A DNA stretch of 64,000 nt. It comes from Artemia franciscana (taxonomy: Eukaryota; Arthropoda; Branchiopoda; Anostraca; Artemiidae). The first letter of the stretch is position 1. Every line of letters begins with the position of its first letter. The position numbers and the translations under genes are program-made. The stretch is taken from positions 868,001-932,000 of the forward strand of contig NW_027062689.1 in NCBI RefSeq assembly GCF_032884065.1, in the 5' to 3' direction. Positions 33,352-49,680 of the stretch are shown in pieces. Under the pieces are notes generated by a model. It was given only the letters and a program-made list of their open reading frames with translations. It was not told the DNA's origin and searched no databases.

Positions 33352-33630
33352 AAAAAAAGTTTTTTAAATGAAAGTAAGGAGCAAAACTAAAACTTAAAAC
33401 GAACAGAAACTACTCCGTATATGAAAGGGGCTTTTCCTCCTCAACGCCCCGCTCTTTACGCTAAAGTTCCTTACTGTTTTAAAAATAGAGTTAAGAGAAA
33501 GAGTCAAACTTTAGCGTAAAGAGCGGGGTGTTGAGGAGGAAAGCCCCTTTCATATATGAAGTAATTTCTGTTCGTTTTAAGCTTTAATGTTGCTCCTTAC
33601 TTTCATTTAAAAAAACTTGTTTTTTTTTAA
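33352..33630. repeat. Fold-back repeat (family F), well preserved
   Basis: Inverted arms of about 120 bp run from AAATGAAAGTAAGGAGC through GAACAGAAACTACTCCGTAT to CTCTTTACGCTAAAGT. They surround a loop of about 40 bp, and the second arm mirrors the first closely. Confidence 0.88.
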
Positions 33631-34107
33631 TTTAATCTTTAGGAAAAGATGAAATGTTTGATTCTGAATGTGTTTGAAAAGGTTACGTATATGAAGGCGA
33701 AATATCGAGGAATGCTGAGGGGCATATTCAACTAAATAATAAAGATACCATGTGCATCTATTTTGTCGAAAAGGCGTATTTGCAGCATCTCTTGAATGGT
33801 TGAGGGTTTTACTTTGAGGGCTTGTTGAAGGGGATGCTGAGAAATGGTTGGGGAGGGGGTAACTAGTCCCCTGTGCCAATTTTAACTGCAATCTCCCAAA
33901 ATATATCTGATCAACATTTTGGAATAGTAATCTTGCTCAAAATAGCCGAAAATCTAAATAACTATGCTTCTGGGAATAACAAAACCCCAACAGTCAAGGG
34001 AGTAGCTCCAGCGTTTTTATTGGGGGGCAAAAAGGTTCTATATTCGGATAGTCAAGAGACATGGGCTATATAATAGTTTTTTCTCCAATTTATTGGGGGA
34101 GGGGGCG

Positions 34108-34540
34108 ACTGCCCTCAAAACCCCTGGGAAGGATCGTAAACTCTCCAATATGCGCATTCTTAAAATGCAGAATTTATCATTGTGAAACAGAAGCTGAAAT
34201 AACTTGGTCACTATTAGGACACTTGGACACTACTAATCTCCCCAAGCATCAAAAGTAAATGCATGGACCAAAAATATACGTGGAAACAAAGAACAATTTA
34301 ACTGTGCCTCCATGGATGCCATGCCCTCACAGTCCCCTGGGAAGGATTGTAAACTCTCCAATTTGCCCAACCCTAAAATGCATGATTTATCGTTGGAAAA
34401 CATAACCTGAATCAACTTGGATACTATTAGGAAACTTGGACATTACTACTCCCCCCAAAAACCAATAGTAAAGGCATAGACTAAACATATACCTGGAAAC
34501 CAAGAATAATTAGATAGAAAGTCCCAAGAGCTCATTCAAT
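34108..34540. repeat. Tandem duplication with 213-bp period
   Basis: CCCCTGGGAAGGATyGTAAAC occurs at 34121 and 34334. Both units continue with CTCCAATwTGC, ACTATTAGGAmACTTGGACA and ACCwAGAATAATT-type ends. Confidence 0.75.
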
Positions 34541-34599
34541 TTTCATCTAAAGGCTCAAAGAGGCTTAGAAAATTAGGCCATTGAAATATACATCTTTAG

Positions 34600-35010
34600 G
34601 TATATTATCCCCCCCTCCTACACAAAGACCTGCTTCCCCTCCTTAATAGTACATCACTGTATTATGAAGCAAATCACTTCAGTTAAATAACGCACTAAAA
34701 TGAACGCCAGATACACTTTTTTGCAATAAGAAGGGAGGTGTGACCCAGCACCCTTGTGGGTATTATCCGCGTTTTTCCATGGAAAAATCCTGCCAGACAA
34801 TTTGACCCCCGCTGGAATTTCCCGGACTATTCCTTCGTAACATTCTTTCTATATCTAAAATGGGCATCCAAACAGAAAGAAAGACAAATGAAAAGAATTC
34901 TAAAGATGAATTCAGAACAATTCTTCCCAGAAAATTTTCTCCCCACTGAAAATTTCCCCTGGAAATCCCTCCCCCGCAGACAACTCCCCCTGAAAGATAT
35001 CTGCATGTCT
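34600..35010. repeat. Repeat with an inverted copy at 39.0-39.4 kb
   Basis: GAAAGAAAGACAAATGAAAAG and GAAAATTTCCCCTGG-type strings recur as reverse complements at about 39010-39400. The overlapping 60-94-codon ORFs on both strands come from this G/C-skewed repeat. Confidence 0.65.
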
Positions 35011-35639
35011 CCCAATAAAAAATACTATCTGTAAATAATGGACTCATTGCAAAACTTACAGACCTTTCAAAGGGGGGCCCTGGGGGTTACGTCATCCCCG
35101 GGGACATATTTATTGGACTTTTCAATTATGATAAACCAAATGGCTATCTCAAAATTTCATTCGTACATCTTTGGGGGGAAAGAGGCATGGAAGGTGGGTT
35201 ATTTGGCCTCCATTCTCTTAGGTCACTTAAAAGGGCACTTGAACTTTTAATTTTGTTCGAATGAGCCCTCTCCCAGTCTTTTAGGACCGTTGGTTCGATC
35301 ATCTCTGGGGGAATAAAAACAATAAAAGAACAACAAACAAAACGCATCCATGATCGTTAAATAACAGCGAAGACCAGACTGCCTTTCCATCATAAAAACA
35401 TCAAACATGGGACTATTTTAATTTTAGTTTTAAAGATTCCATTTTGTTGTATGTGCTGTTTCGTTTATATACGTAAATTGCTGAGACAGATTGGATATAG
35501 AACCGAAAATTCTTAGGGTTTATGTAAATTTCACTGTCTCAGGTCAATTCCATATTCTTTTACTTGTGTCGTTTTATCCATGATCATTCTTTGACAAAAA
35601 ATACACTATTCCAAATATTTCTTAATGAGATCTTGAATA

Positions 35640-36420
35640 TTCTACAGTAGGGTTCCCCAACCCTCCCTAATGGTCATAGAAACTTCAGAGGATGCTCATT
35701 CGATCTGAGATTGAGAGTTCTAGTCGTTTTTCTTATAGTCAAATGTGAGTAGAAATCAACCAGCCCCTGTCCTTGAACTGTTTTTGATATCTGGTCTTTT
35801 TGATGCCCCTTGGGACATCTGATAGAGATTTTGAGCTACCTATTTTGTACTTTCTTTATGACTGCTAAATTTTGCCTGTGGGAGAATCTTCAATGGGGTG
35901 AATTACTCTGAGGGAATTTTCAGCGGGGGATTGTCCGTTGATGAAATTTCCAGATGGGAATATCCAAGGGACGTTTTACGCGGGGAATAATTTTCACTGC
36001 TTATAAAATTTTTTTAAATACCCATTTCTAGGTATTTCTTAGTTCAGACAACTGGGACCAACTGAGTACCTACATGTTTGTCGGGGTCGGTGTTTCTCTG
36101 CTCGAAATCCCCCCAAAGAAAGTACCCCAGATAATTCCCCTCCACCCATGGAAAATTTTCCTGGACGCAAAATTGAGCAGCCGCAGAGAAAGTACAAAAT
36201 AGGTACCTCAAAATGTCAATCATATGTCCTAATGGTTAATAAAAGGACCAGATATCAAAAATAGTTTTAGGACAGGGGTTGGTTGGTCACCGGCCCCTTT
36301 CGACTCAAATAGGACTAGAACTTTCAATTTCTGACCGAAGGAGCACCCCCCAAACTTTAACGACCATGAAGCGGAAGTTGGGGATGATAAAGGGGCTGTC
36401 CCCTCCTTTACTAAATAAAT
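35640..36420. repeat. Large fold-back repeat, arms about 230 bp
   Basis: The left arm (about 35645-35880) and right arm (about 36170-36400) are inverted copies. CAGCCCCTGTCCTTGAACTG, GATATCTGGTC and GTACTTTCT appear in reverse complement order on the right. The loop is about 290 bp. Confidence 0.7.
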
Positions 36421-36639
36421 TATGCCTATTTTAGGGTCTAATGTTACTCTTTATTTTCATAATAACAACTTAGACAAGATATATTCTCAGAAATCAAGAG
36501 GGATTCTATATCAATTTCTACCTTCACGCCCATCCCTTCCTGAGAGCTAGTTTTGTATTTATGTGAAGGTTCAGTGAGAGCTGGGATATTTTGGTGTTAA
36601 AGTGCCCTCTTTAAGTCATTCCCCCCCCCCTAATTACAA

Positions 36640-37440
36640 AACAATCAGAAAACTCTACTGTATAGGTTTCAAGCTCTTAGATCTAAGTATGTCTAACTGT
36701 GTATTTTTTGCCAAAGAAAGATTATGGATGTTTGTTGCTTGTTATCCCCCCCCCCAGGGATGATTGTGTCGAACCAAGGGTCTTAGAAGATCGGTAAAGG
36801 GCTCATTCCAAAAAAAGTTTCAGTGTCTCTTTAAGTAACCATACCGAATGGAGGTCAGCTAGCCCCTATCCCATACCCCTTTTTCCCCGAAGACATCCAA
36901 ATGAAATTTTGAGACAGTCATTTAATTTGTCATAATTGAAAGGTCCAATACATGTGCCTCAAGGGATGACATGCCCCCACCCCCAGAGCCCCTTAGGAAA
37001 GGACTGTAAGTTTTGAAATTTGTCCATTGTTTACAGACAGTATTGGAAATTGGAAAAAATTTGTTATTGGAGTTAGTCATTTGATTCATCATAGTTGAAA
37101 AGTCCAGAAACTATACCTCTGGGAGTGACGTGACCCCCACAGCCCTCGGAGAAAGGTATGTAAGCTATGCAATGTGCCTGTTATTTACATATAGTATTTG
37201 TTACTGGAAATTATTTTGACTTCTTTTTTTCGGGAGGGGGGTGCTTTGTACGGGAGAGGAAGAGTTTAAACAGGTAAAAATTTTCCAGGGGAAATTTTCG
37301 AAGGACATTTTCACATGGAATGAAGGAAGGGGATTTCCTGGTATGACTTGAGAAACGGTCAGAAATTAAGAAAAAAACAGAAAGTCTTTTTGACTGAAAG
37401 TAAGGAGCAACATCAAAGCTTAAAATGAAAAAAAATTCCG
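36640..37440 (+). repeat. Interspersed repeat family A, plus orientation
   Basis: It shows TAGGTTTCAAGCTCTTA, AGATTATGGATG, two successive GTTTACAkAyAGTATT blocks and ACTGAAAGTAAGGAGC. Confidence 0.65.
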
Positions 37441-37490
37441 TTTATGAAGAGGCCGTACCTTCCTTATCCCTCCCCTCTTAAATTAGAGCT

Positions 37491-37800
37491 GCCTCTCACT
37501 CAATTGGACTATCTGTATCTCACCTGCCGGGGTGTCATAAGCGGTAGAGCAGTAATTTACACTGCGATCTGCTGAGACTAAGCCTACGACCGGAGATTTG
37601 TCCTGCCAGCGGGCAAGTCTCCCAAATTCAATTGAATTAATTCAGTGTTGGTCGCAAGGAGTGTGTTTGCAGAGAGTCACGGGGGAGAAGAAAAGGACTG
37701 AGAAAGGAAGGGGGTCAACCTAACCCATTGGTTGACTCGGGCGAGAGTGTCAAGACTGGGGAATTTCTTGACACGGGGAGTGAACAGGAACTTTCAACTA
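37491..37800 (+). repeat. SINE-like unit
   Basis: About 310 bp, nearly the same as 44951-45260. The part GGGGTGTCATAAGCGGTAGA with AGCAG looks like a tRNA acceptor-plus-D-arm and could hold a polymerase III A box. A clear B box was not found. It sits in the loop of a fold-back arm in both places. Confidence 0.45.
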
Positions 37801-38080
37801 GAAGTATGTTTAAAGAATTTTAAGACTTTAGCGTAAGGAGTGGAGGCTCAGGATAGGGATGTCCCCTCATGTATAGAAAATTTTCCGGTCGATTTTAGTT
37901 TTGATGTTGCTCCTTAGTTTCAACTGAAAAAAAACTTTTTTTTTTAATCTAATCGGTCACCGTAAGGATGCATAATTTCTTTGACTAAGATGTCTAATGC
38001 AAAGCATCTTGATAATTTTAAATTTATAAACTATCACATAAGGTTTGCTTGACATTGTTTTTGCTCTGTTCAGGCCAAAT

Positions 38081-38775
38081 GTGTCTTTTACTGCTCAGAG
38101 GGAGCATTAGAACTTCAAATTTTGCTATGATAAACCTTCTTTAAAATATATGGCAATGGGCCTGAAACCCTTATTTTTGTAGTCACGACAATTAACAGAA
38201 ATAGAAGGGGGACAAGAAAATCTATTATTCAAAATCTAGATATGTTTTTCAATTTCGCAATTTTTCAATGAAATACAAGAAAAAAAATTATTTTCAATAA
38301 TAAAATGTACTTAAAAAATCTAGGGCGGAGGGAGGCTAACAAATCTGGGAGGGATAACTAAACCCATTTCCTCCCCTTGATCCCTCCTTAATTCACGCCA
38401 CTACATTCTTGACTCTGACTTTGGAATGTGTCTTTTACTGCTCAGAGGGAGCATTAGAACTTCAAATTTTGCTATGATAAACCTTCTTTAAAATATATGG
38501 CAATGGGCCTGAAACGCTTATTTTTGTAGTCACGACAATTAACGGAAATTGAAGGGGGACAAGAAAATCTATTATTCAAAATCTAGATATGTTTTTCAAT
38601 TTCGCAATTTTTCAATGAAAATACAAGAACAAAAATTATTTTCAATAATAAAATGTACTTAAAAAAATCTAGGGCGGAGGGAGGCTAACAAATCTGGGAG
38701 GGATAACTAACCCCATTTCCTCCCCTTGATCCCTCCTTAATTCACGCCACTACATTCTTGACTCTGACTTTGGAG
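38081..38775 (+). repeat. Tandem duplication with 347-bp period
   Basis: GTGTCTTTTACTGCTCAGAG starts at 38081 and again at 38428. The two units differ at only a few positions and both end in ATTCTTGACTCTGACTTTGG. Confidence 0.88.
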
Positions 38776-39009
38776 GAAATACGGAACACTCTATTTCCAT
38801 AGATAAAGGCCTGAGGCCCCTGCTCTAGGATTGGCTGCTTAAGGATATGTGCTCTGACAATGTAATTTAGTCAAGGTCCATTTTTGTGGGTGGAGGGGCT
38901 ACTTCTTTATAGTTGTATACATTTCTCTGTACTAATAACGACTGTTAGGTTACTTTGATTCTTTAATATCTCAAATATTTTGATGTCTATGTTAATTTTA
39001 AATTTTTAT

Positions 39010-39690
39010 TCATTAGTTTTCAGTGGGAAGGAAATTTTCCGGGAAGAATTACTCTAAATTCATATACAGTTCTTTTCATTTGTCTTTCTTTCGTTTTGAA
39101 TGCACAATTTTATATATGAAGAGAGGGCTACGGGGAAACTGCCGGGGGAAATTTTTTAGCGGAGATCAAATTTTCTGGCAGGATTTTTCCCTGGAAAATG
39201 TGGGAAATTTTCACAAAGGTGCTAAAGGATGAGAGCACCCTTTGTTTCTAGTGTTTATTTTAATGCTTTATTTAACTAAAGTGATTTGCCCTACAATACA
39301 GTGATATATTATTAAGGAGGGGCAGCAGTTTATGGTTTATGGGGGAGGGTAAGATGCCTAAAGAAGTATGCTCTTTAAAATTCATAAAAAAATGCTTTGA
39401 CATTGAAAATCATTCCTGAAAAAAAGAACCCCTCAATTATTTATCAGGACAGAAGCCTAAAATATCAAAATCAAACAGTTCGTGGTAACGAACTCCAGTA
39501 AGGAGTTTTTTACGCTAATTTTTTTTATTTCTTTAAAAAGTTGAGTTGTGAGAAAGAGTCAAACTTTAGCGTAAAGAGTGAGGCGTCGAAGAGGGGACAA
39601 CCCCTCTCATATACGGAATAATTTCTGTTCGTTTTAAGTTTTAATGTCGCTTCTTACTTGCAGCTAGAAAAAAATTGCTTTTTTTATTTA
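39010..39690. repeat. Inverted repeat partner of 34.6 kb plus a family F half-arm
   Basis: 39010-39400 is the reverse complement of the 34.6-35.0 kb repeat. CAGTTCGTGGTAACGAACTC at about 39477 is the terminal palindrome of family A. 39530-39690 is one arm of the fold-back family. Confidence 0.6.
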
Positions 39691-40229
39691 ATCTAATTAA
39701 AAGGTCGTCATTTTCTCGGATTTCAAGATGGATTCTACGAACCAACCTTTATATAGGGGTTTTCCCCACGGACACTAGTAGGGTGCAATGTCCCTGGGGA
39801 ACAAGAATACATTCAATGAAGTACATAAAAAGGAAAAGAGAATTATTACCATTTAAACTTTGAATGAAAACTAAGCTACTCGTAGCACTTGCCACCCCTT
39901 CCTGACACCTGAAGATGTTTGTAGCGCTGCTTACAATCTCCCTCCACTTCTCCACATTTTTACCGGTAGAAATTTGAATGTAAGCTGTAGTCCCCCACCA
40001 TAGTCTCCCTTCCCAAATCGTCCTCCATAAATATCTAAAGGTTCACCGAGAGATAGAAAATTTGGGCATGAAGGCACAGTTTTTGAGAATACCTTCCCCC
40101 CACCTACACAAAAATCCACTGACCCTGCTCCATAATGATTAAAACAAAATTATGCACAGCCGTACGTAATTTTGTACAGCCTCAAATTAATACACTTTAT
40201 TAAATGAAGCTTAAAATAAATGTGTATTT

Positions 40230-41150
40230 TAACCGTTTACTTTGTATGGACTACGTGCATCTTCAGGATTTAGTGTTAGACCGCTTTGATAAAAACAAAC
40301 AAAGGACTTATCTTGTCGAAGATATTAGCCCAAAACGTTGGAATGAGCTTCAAGAACAGTTTAAATAGAGATAACCTTGTGGAGTTGGTAGATGTACTCT
40401 TTGGGGTGAAAGAATTGCTACAAACTTTTGCTTAAAGGGCAAGAAGATATTCGTGTTTTTCTTTTTCAGTCTGATTTTATAAGAACCTCGTTTTCAGACC
40501 ACCCACATCCAACACGGAGTTCGACACGGGTTGTGCATATTATAGTATTGAATGCCTTGTTAAACACGGGAGAATTTCCTCTCAGAACCCGTGTCCAACC
40601 ATGCTATTCTGGCGCGTTACAGTTTTGAGAAACCCGTGTCCAACACGTTTGGAACCCGTAAGAAGAAAACGCTCTATGGTGGTTTTGCTTGGTTGAACAC
40701 GATGCCCGTTAACACGATAATTGCTGCACCCACTCAATACACGCTTCAAACCCGGTGCCTGAAAACTTAACTGAGGTTGAAAGGATTTCTATAAAGGAAA
40801 AATTTAATTTTTCTTCAAGAAGAGTCAAATTATAAAGAGGTAACTAAAAAAAATGTTAGATTACTTATTCAGACATTTAATTCAATTATTTGCAACCGTT
40901 ATCATAAAAACTTTTCACCAAATGAGAAAAGCTTCGCTTTCCGTATTGCTAGCATTTTTCTGGGATGAATCCATGTTTTGAGCGATGCATTTTTTTTTTA
41001 AATCGCATGGTCTTCCGCATCAAACCATTAGTACTGATCTCAGACATCACGGCGAAAGTCCTCTTATTTCTAGAGGGTGTTCAGACCTAGAATTTTAGTT
41101 GATTATAATCGAACTACTGTCAACTTCTAGTGCTAACCCTCCGTAATCAC
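40230..41150 (+). pseudogene. Unidentified coding relic
   Basis: The plus strand reads as protein in short pieces, for example a stretch with VHLQDLVLDRFDKNKQRTY ending EDISPKRWNELQEQFK, then DNLVELVDVLFGVKELLQTF. Farther on there are pieces such as FSPNEKSFAFRIASIF. It is treated as a fossil with several breaks. The origin (transposon, virus-like or host) is not recognised. Between the pieces, at 40,500-40,760, AACCCGTGTCCAAC-type phrases repeat. Confidence 0.35.
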
Positions 41151-41619
41151 ACATATATTGATCGTTTTATTCCCGAACTCCTCTTGACTTTTGTCGAACT
41201 GTGTAATTAACTCTAAATATTATCATTATATTGTTAAGTATTTTTACATACATGTTTAACATAAACAAATATAAAAAGAATATGAATATACTATGTTTTG
41301 TTACATAATATCTAATAATATATTTAAGACGATAACATAATTATAATTATATCACATTATTATCATTAATTATTGGATTGTCAATTAATTAATTAATACT
41401 TTATAATTATTTTTAGTAGATGTTTAAACTTAAATACTTTAATTTAATCATCAAACATGATCTCGCCTTACAAAAGAAAGTAAACTCGATTTTAGACATG
41501 GGTCGTGCTTTTAATTTTCAAATATGATTATTACCATAACGATATTCAGGAAAGCTTTTGGTGCTCAAACCTGGGCAGTACTTCAGTCAGAGCTACGCTT
41601 GACTTCACTGTAGTCAAAC

Positions 41620-42170
41620 CGTTCGTAGTAACGAACTTTGATACTAATGGAATTTTGATACTAATGGATACATCAAAATAACCGGATTCTTATGCTTATT
41701 TTAAATATATAGGTTTCATCAAATTTAGTCTTACCCATCAAAAGTTACAAACCTGAGAAAATTTAATTAAAAACTAATTAAAACACTGGATCGATACGAT
41801 CACCCCTTAGAAAAAAAATCAAACAAATAAACACGCATTCGTGATCTTTCTTCCGGTAAAAAAAAAGAAAATTCCACAAATTTTAAGACAGGAGGTTGAG
41901 ACCTTTGAAATCAGGTTCTCTGGTACGCTAAATCTGACGATGTTATTTTCATTAAGATTCTTTGACTTTTAGGGGGTGTTTCTCCCCTTTTTGGAAATTC
42001 AGACAAATTTTCTCAGGCTCGTAGCCTTTGATGTGTTACACTAAATTTAATGAAACATACATATGGATTCAGCATAATAAGCCGATTTTATATATCTATC
42101 GGTATCAAAATTCCGTTTCATATAGTTTCGTTTACTATTGAGCCACGTCGCTCCCTACTTACTGTTGGTT
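41620..42170 (-). repeat. Interspersed repeat family A, minus orientation, partial
   Basis: The terminal palindrome-like GTTCGTAGTAACGAAC opens it at 41620. A reversed partial copy with ATTGAGCCaCGTCGCTCC and GTTACCACGAATTG ends it at about 42170, next to the duplication boundary. Confidence 0.6.
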
Positions 42171-42356
42171 ACCACGAATTGTTTTTGGTATACGGTTTGT
42201 TCTCCAAAGAGTATTTTTGAATATAAAAACCGTCATAGCTGTTCTGGCTTACAGATATTTTTTTTTTCAAGCTCTGCTACTGGCAATGGAAGTTCAGCGC
42301 TCTTTAAAAGATCTTTAAGTCTTCAGCCACACCCGTACACTTCCATCATAGATCTG

Positions 42357-42415
42357 AAGTGACGTCTTTGAATAGCGGGAGTATAAATATGATGTGAAGC
42401 ACCTTTTCAAACAAC
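42357..42415 (+). promoter_or_regulatory. Promoter of secreted repeat-protein gene copy 2
   Basis: TGACGTC at 42360 and TATAAATA at 42382-42389, with a CAACAGTTAG initiator-like sequence about 30 bp on. It is near-identical to copy 1 from about 110 bp upstream of the TATA box to the ATG. Confidence 0.75.
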
Positions 42416-42466
42416 AGTTAGTTGATTCATCTTTCTTACAAAGCACTCTACAAACACTGCTTCAAA

Positions 42467-46800
<4,334 letters not shown>

Positions 46801-46879
46801 CTGTTTTTTTTTTTTTTTGTCCATTAAATTATGTGTGAATGGGTGAACACTTTTTTTTACGAACTCGAACGATTTTACT

Positions 46880-46885
46880 AATAAA
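46880..46885 (+). terminator. Polyadenylation signal AATAAA of copy 2
   Basis: It lies 80 bp after the stop codon, in a 3' UTR shared with copy 1. Confidence 0.7.
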
Positions 46886-47935
46886 GATATACCAAATTAC
46901 TTCATATTTATTTTACATGACTTTTGCCTAGAACAACTTACTCCAGAATCAGTCAATTCGGCAAAAATAAGATGATTTATCCAAATATACAAAATTTATT
47001 CTTTGCAGTTTTTTCCAACTATGTATAACATCCAAACATACCATCAACGATTTTGACAGTTATATTACTTTTTTTTTAACTACGTTACCACATTTTGGGG
47101 GCTAGATACTCTTTTGGCGTCATGAGGTAAAAGTTAAATATGCGGTCAAAACTTCTTTTCCCTGTTTCTAACCAGTGCTCCTCGGTTTTAAATTTCTCTG
47201 AGGCGCAAGTGCAAAAGAAAGTACAAATTTTGACCTTGGGATATATGCTACAGGATATTTGCTACAGGGATATATGCTGTAACACTTATTTTCAGTTTTA
47301 CCAAAACTATGGTTTCATCAGATATTGGATTTAAGATTAAATGAATTTTTTTTAAACTCAAAGTAAGGAGTGACATTAAAACTTAAAATGAACAGAAATT
47401 ATTCCATATATGAAAGGGGTTGTCTCTTATTCAACGCCCCACTCTTTACGCTAAAGTTTTTTATTATTTCAGAAAAATGGGACAAAGAGTAAAACTTTAG
47501 TTTAATGTGTGTTTTTTATTTATAATGTATTGCGTAATGCTTTTAGAGTATCATGTTTGTTAAATAGTTACTTTTCTCCACTACCCCTTGTATAGCACCT
47601 ACTCCAGTAAAACCCCCACTTTCCCCCCAATAAAAATACTGTAGCTAAGCTCCTACCCATAACCCTTGAATACTGCATTGACCATGCCATGTGTATTCGT
47701 ATACTCTACGTACTATAACATATAACGTATGCTATAGGAGCCAAACAGGAAGGAAGGAAACAACAAATTAATAAATATAGTCTTGTCAAGAAAAAGAGCT
47801 TTTTTAAATAAAAGTTGTGAGCCATACTAAAACCTAAGAGAAGCAAAAACAAATTTCTACAATAATTATCACTTAAAACTTACAGATTTTTAAGTCAGTG
47901 AAAAAATGACACAGAAAGAACAGAATTTAAAATTA
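46886..47935. other. Downstream flank of copy 2, shared with copy 1
   Basis: It aligns in patches with 23.9-24.9 kb. A half-arm of fold-back family F sits at about 47340-47510 and has no counterpart in copy 1. Non-coding. Confidence 0.6.
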
Positions 47936-47939
47936 ATTA

Positions 47940-49680
47940 AATAAAAAAACTAGTTTTTTTTAAGTGAAAGTAAGGAGCGACATTAAAACTTCAAACGAAC
48001 AGAAATTACTCCGTATAGGAAATGGGTTTTCCCCTCCTCAACGCCTCGCTCTTTACGCTAGAGTTTTTAATTGTTTTAAAAATTAGAATTGTGGCAAAGA
48101 GTCAAACTTTAGCGTAAAGAGTGAAGGATTGCGGAGGGAAAAACCCATTTCATATACGGAGTAATTTCTGTTCGTTTTGAGTTATAATGTCGCGCCTTAC
48201 TTTCAGTTAAAAAAACTAGTCTTTTTTGTTTCATTTCTGAACGTTTTTGAATTAATGCGTGTTTTATTTTGGCTCTCCGCACATAAATTATTAAAATGAA
48301 ATTTGCATACTAATTCCTTTTTTGGATAAATGGCTTTATCTTAATTTTGATCAGACAATTTTGAGAAATAAGGGGTAGGGAAGGAGGCGTAGTTGCCCTC
48401 CAATTTTTCGGTTACTTAAAAAGGTAACTAGAACTTTTAATTTTCAACGTTTTATTAGTAAAAAATACACGTAACTTAAGAATTAACTTACGTAACAAAC
48501 TTTTATATTCTTATATTTTTATTATGTATATGAGGGGTTTGTCCCCTCGTTAATACCTCGCTCTTTATACTAAATCTTAAGTTTTGTCCCAATTCTTTAA
48601 GAGTGACCCCTGAATCAGAAAGGCCGTAGAATAAGTAGTTGAAAATTACTAAAAATGCTATAGCATAAAGAGCGATGTATTTATCTCCTCCTAAATATCT
48701 CGCTCTTTATGCTAAAGTATTTTTAGAACCCATCATATGCTTAATAATCTCTGTTCGTTTTAAGTTGTAATGTTACTCCTTACTTTCAATTGAAAAAACT
48801 TTTTCATATTCATTTTTTCATTGTTTTTTATAGTAATGCTAGAAAATCCTGCGCCCTTTTCATTGAGTTTTTCTTCCCCCATGACATATTCCTCCAAGGA
48901 AAGATCCTCCCAGATAGCCCGCTCCCCTCAACCTAAGCCCCAAAACCAAAAGAATCCCCCTGAAAACGTCTGTACATTTCCCAATAACCATTACTGTATG
49001 TAAACACTTGTCAAAGTTTTTAACTTGCAGCGCCTCCCCCAGGGACTGTGGGGGAGTAAGTCAGCCCCAAAGACATAGTTATTATGGTTTTCGACTATGC
49101 AGAACAAAATGGCTATCTCAAGATTTTGATCCGTTGACTTTGGGAAAAAACGAGCGTTGGAGGGGGGCTAGGTGCCCTCCAATTTTTGGTCACTTAAAAA
49201 GGACACTAGAAATTGTCATTTCCATTAGAATTAGCCCTATTGCGAAAATCTAGGACCGCTTGGTTGATACGATGACCCCTCGGAAAAAAGAAAAAAACAA
49301 CAAACAAATAAACACGCACCTGTGATCTGTCTTCTGGCAAAAAATACGAAATTCCACATTTTTTTAGATAGTAGCTTGAAATTTTTGCTATAGGGTTCTC
49401 TGATACCCTGAATGCGATGATGTGATTTTCATTAAGGTCCTATGACTTTTTATTCTATGAATTTTAGGTGGTGTTTCCCCTATTTTCCAAAATAAGGCAC
49501 ATTTTATGTGCCGTAACTTTTGATGACAAAGACTAAATTTGATGAAACTTATACATTTAAAATCAGCATGAAAACCCGATTCTTTTAATGTATCTTTTAG
49601 CATCAAAATTCCGATTTTTAGAGTTTCGTTTACTATTGAGCCGGGTCGCTCCTTACTACAGTTACCACGAACTCTTAAAT
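47940..49680 (-). repeat. Interspersed repeat family A with fold-back head, minus orientation
   Basis: A family F palindrome (47945-48235) heads it. A second fold-back block follows (48530-48810), then the reversed family A landmarks. It ends at ATTGAGCCGGGTCGCTCC and a degraded terminal palindrome near 49670. It matches 61530-63275 almost throughout and interrupts the segmental duplication. Confidence 0.82.

Larger units (their letters stand above)
37070..39020 (+). other. Relic resembling the copy 2 intron (possible third partial copy)
   Basis: From 37070 to about 38400 it matches 44545-45790 in the intron of copy 2, including the SINE-like unit in the same place. The part after 38775 resembles the end of the copy 1 intron near 22590-22720 (TACTTTkATTCTTTAAT-type and TTAATGTCTATr). 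Neither coding exon is present. Confidence 0.5.

Noticed and set aside
34756-35047. ORFs of 92 and 94 codons on opposite strands
   Set aside because: They lie in an interspersed repeat whose inverted copy at 39 kb does not keep the frame.
37508-37580. A functional tRNA gene
   Set aside because: Only a D-arm-like segment is present. There is no T-arm, B box or full cloverleaf, and the unit is repeated elsewhere.
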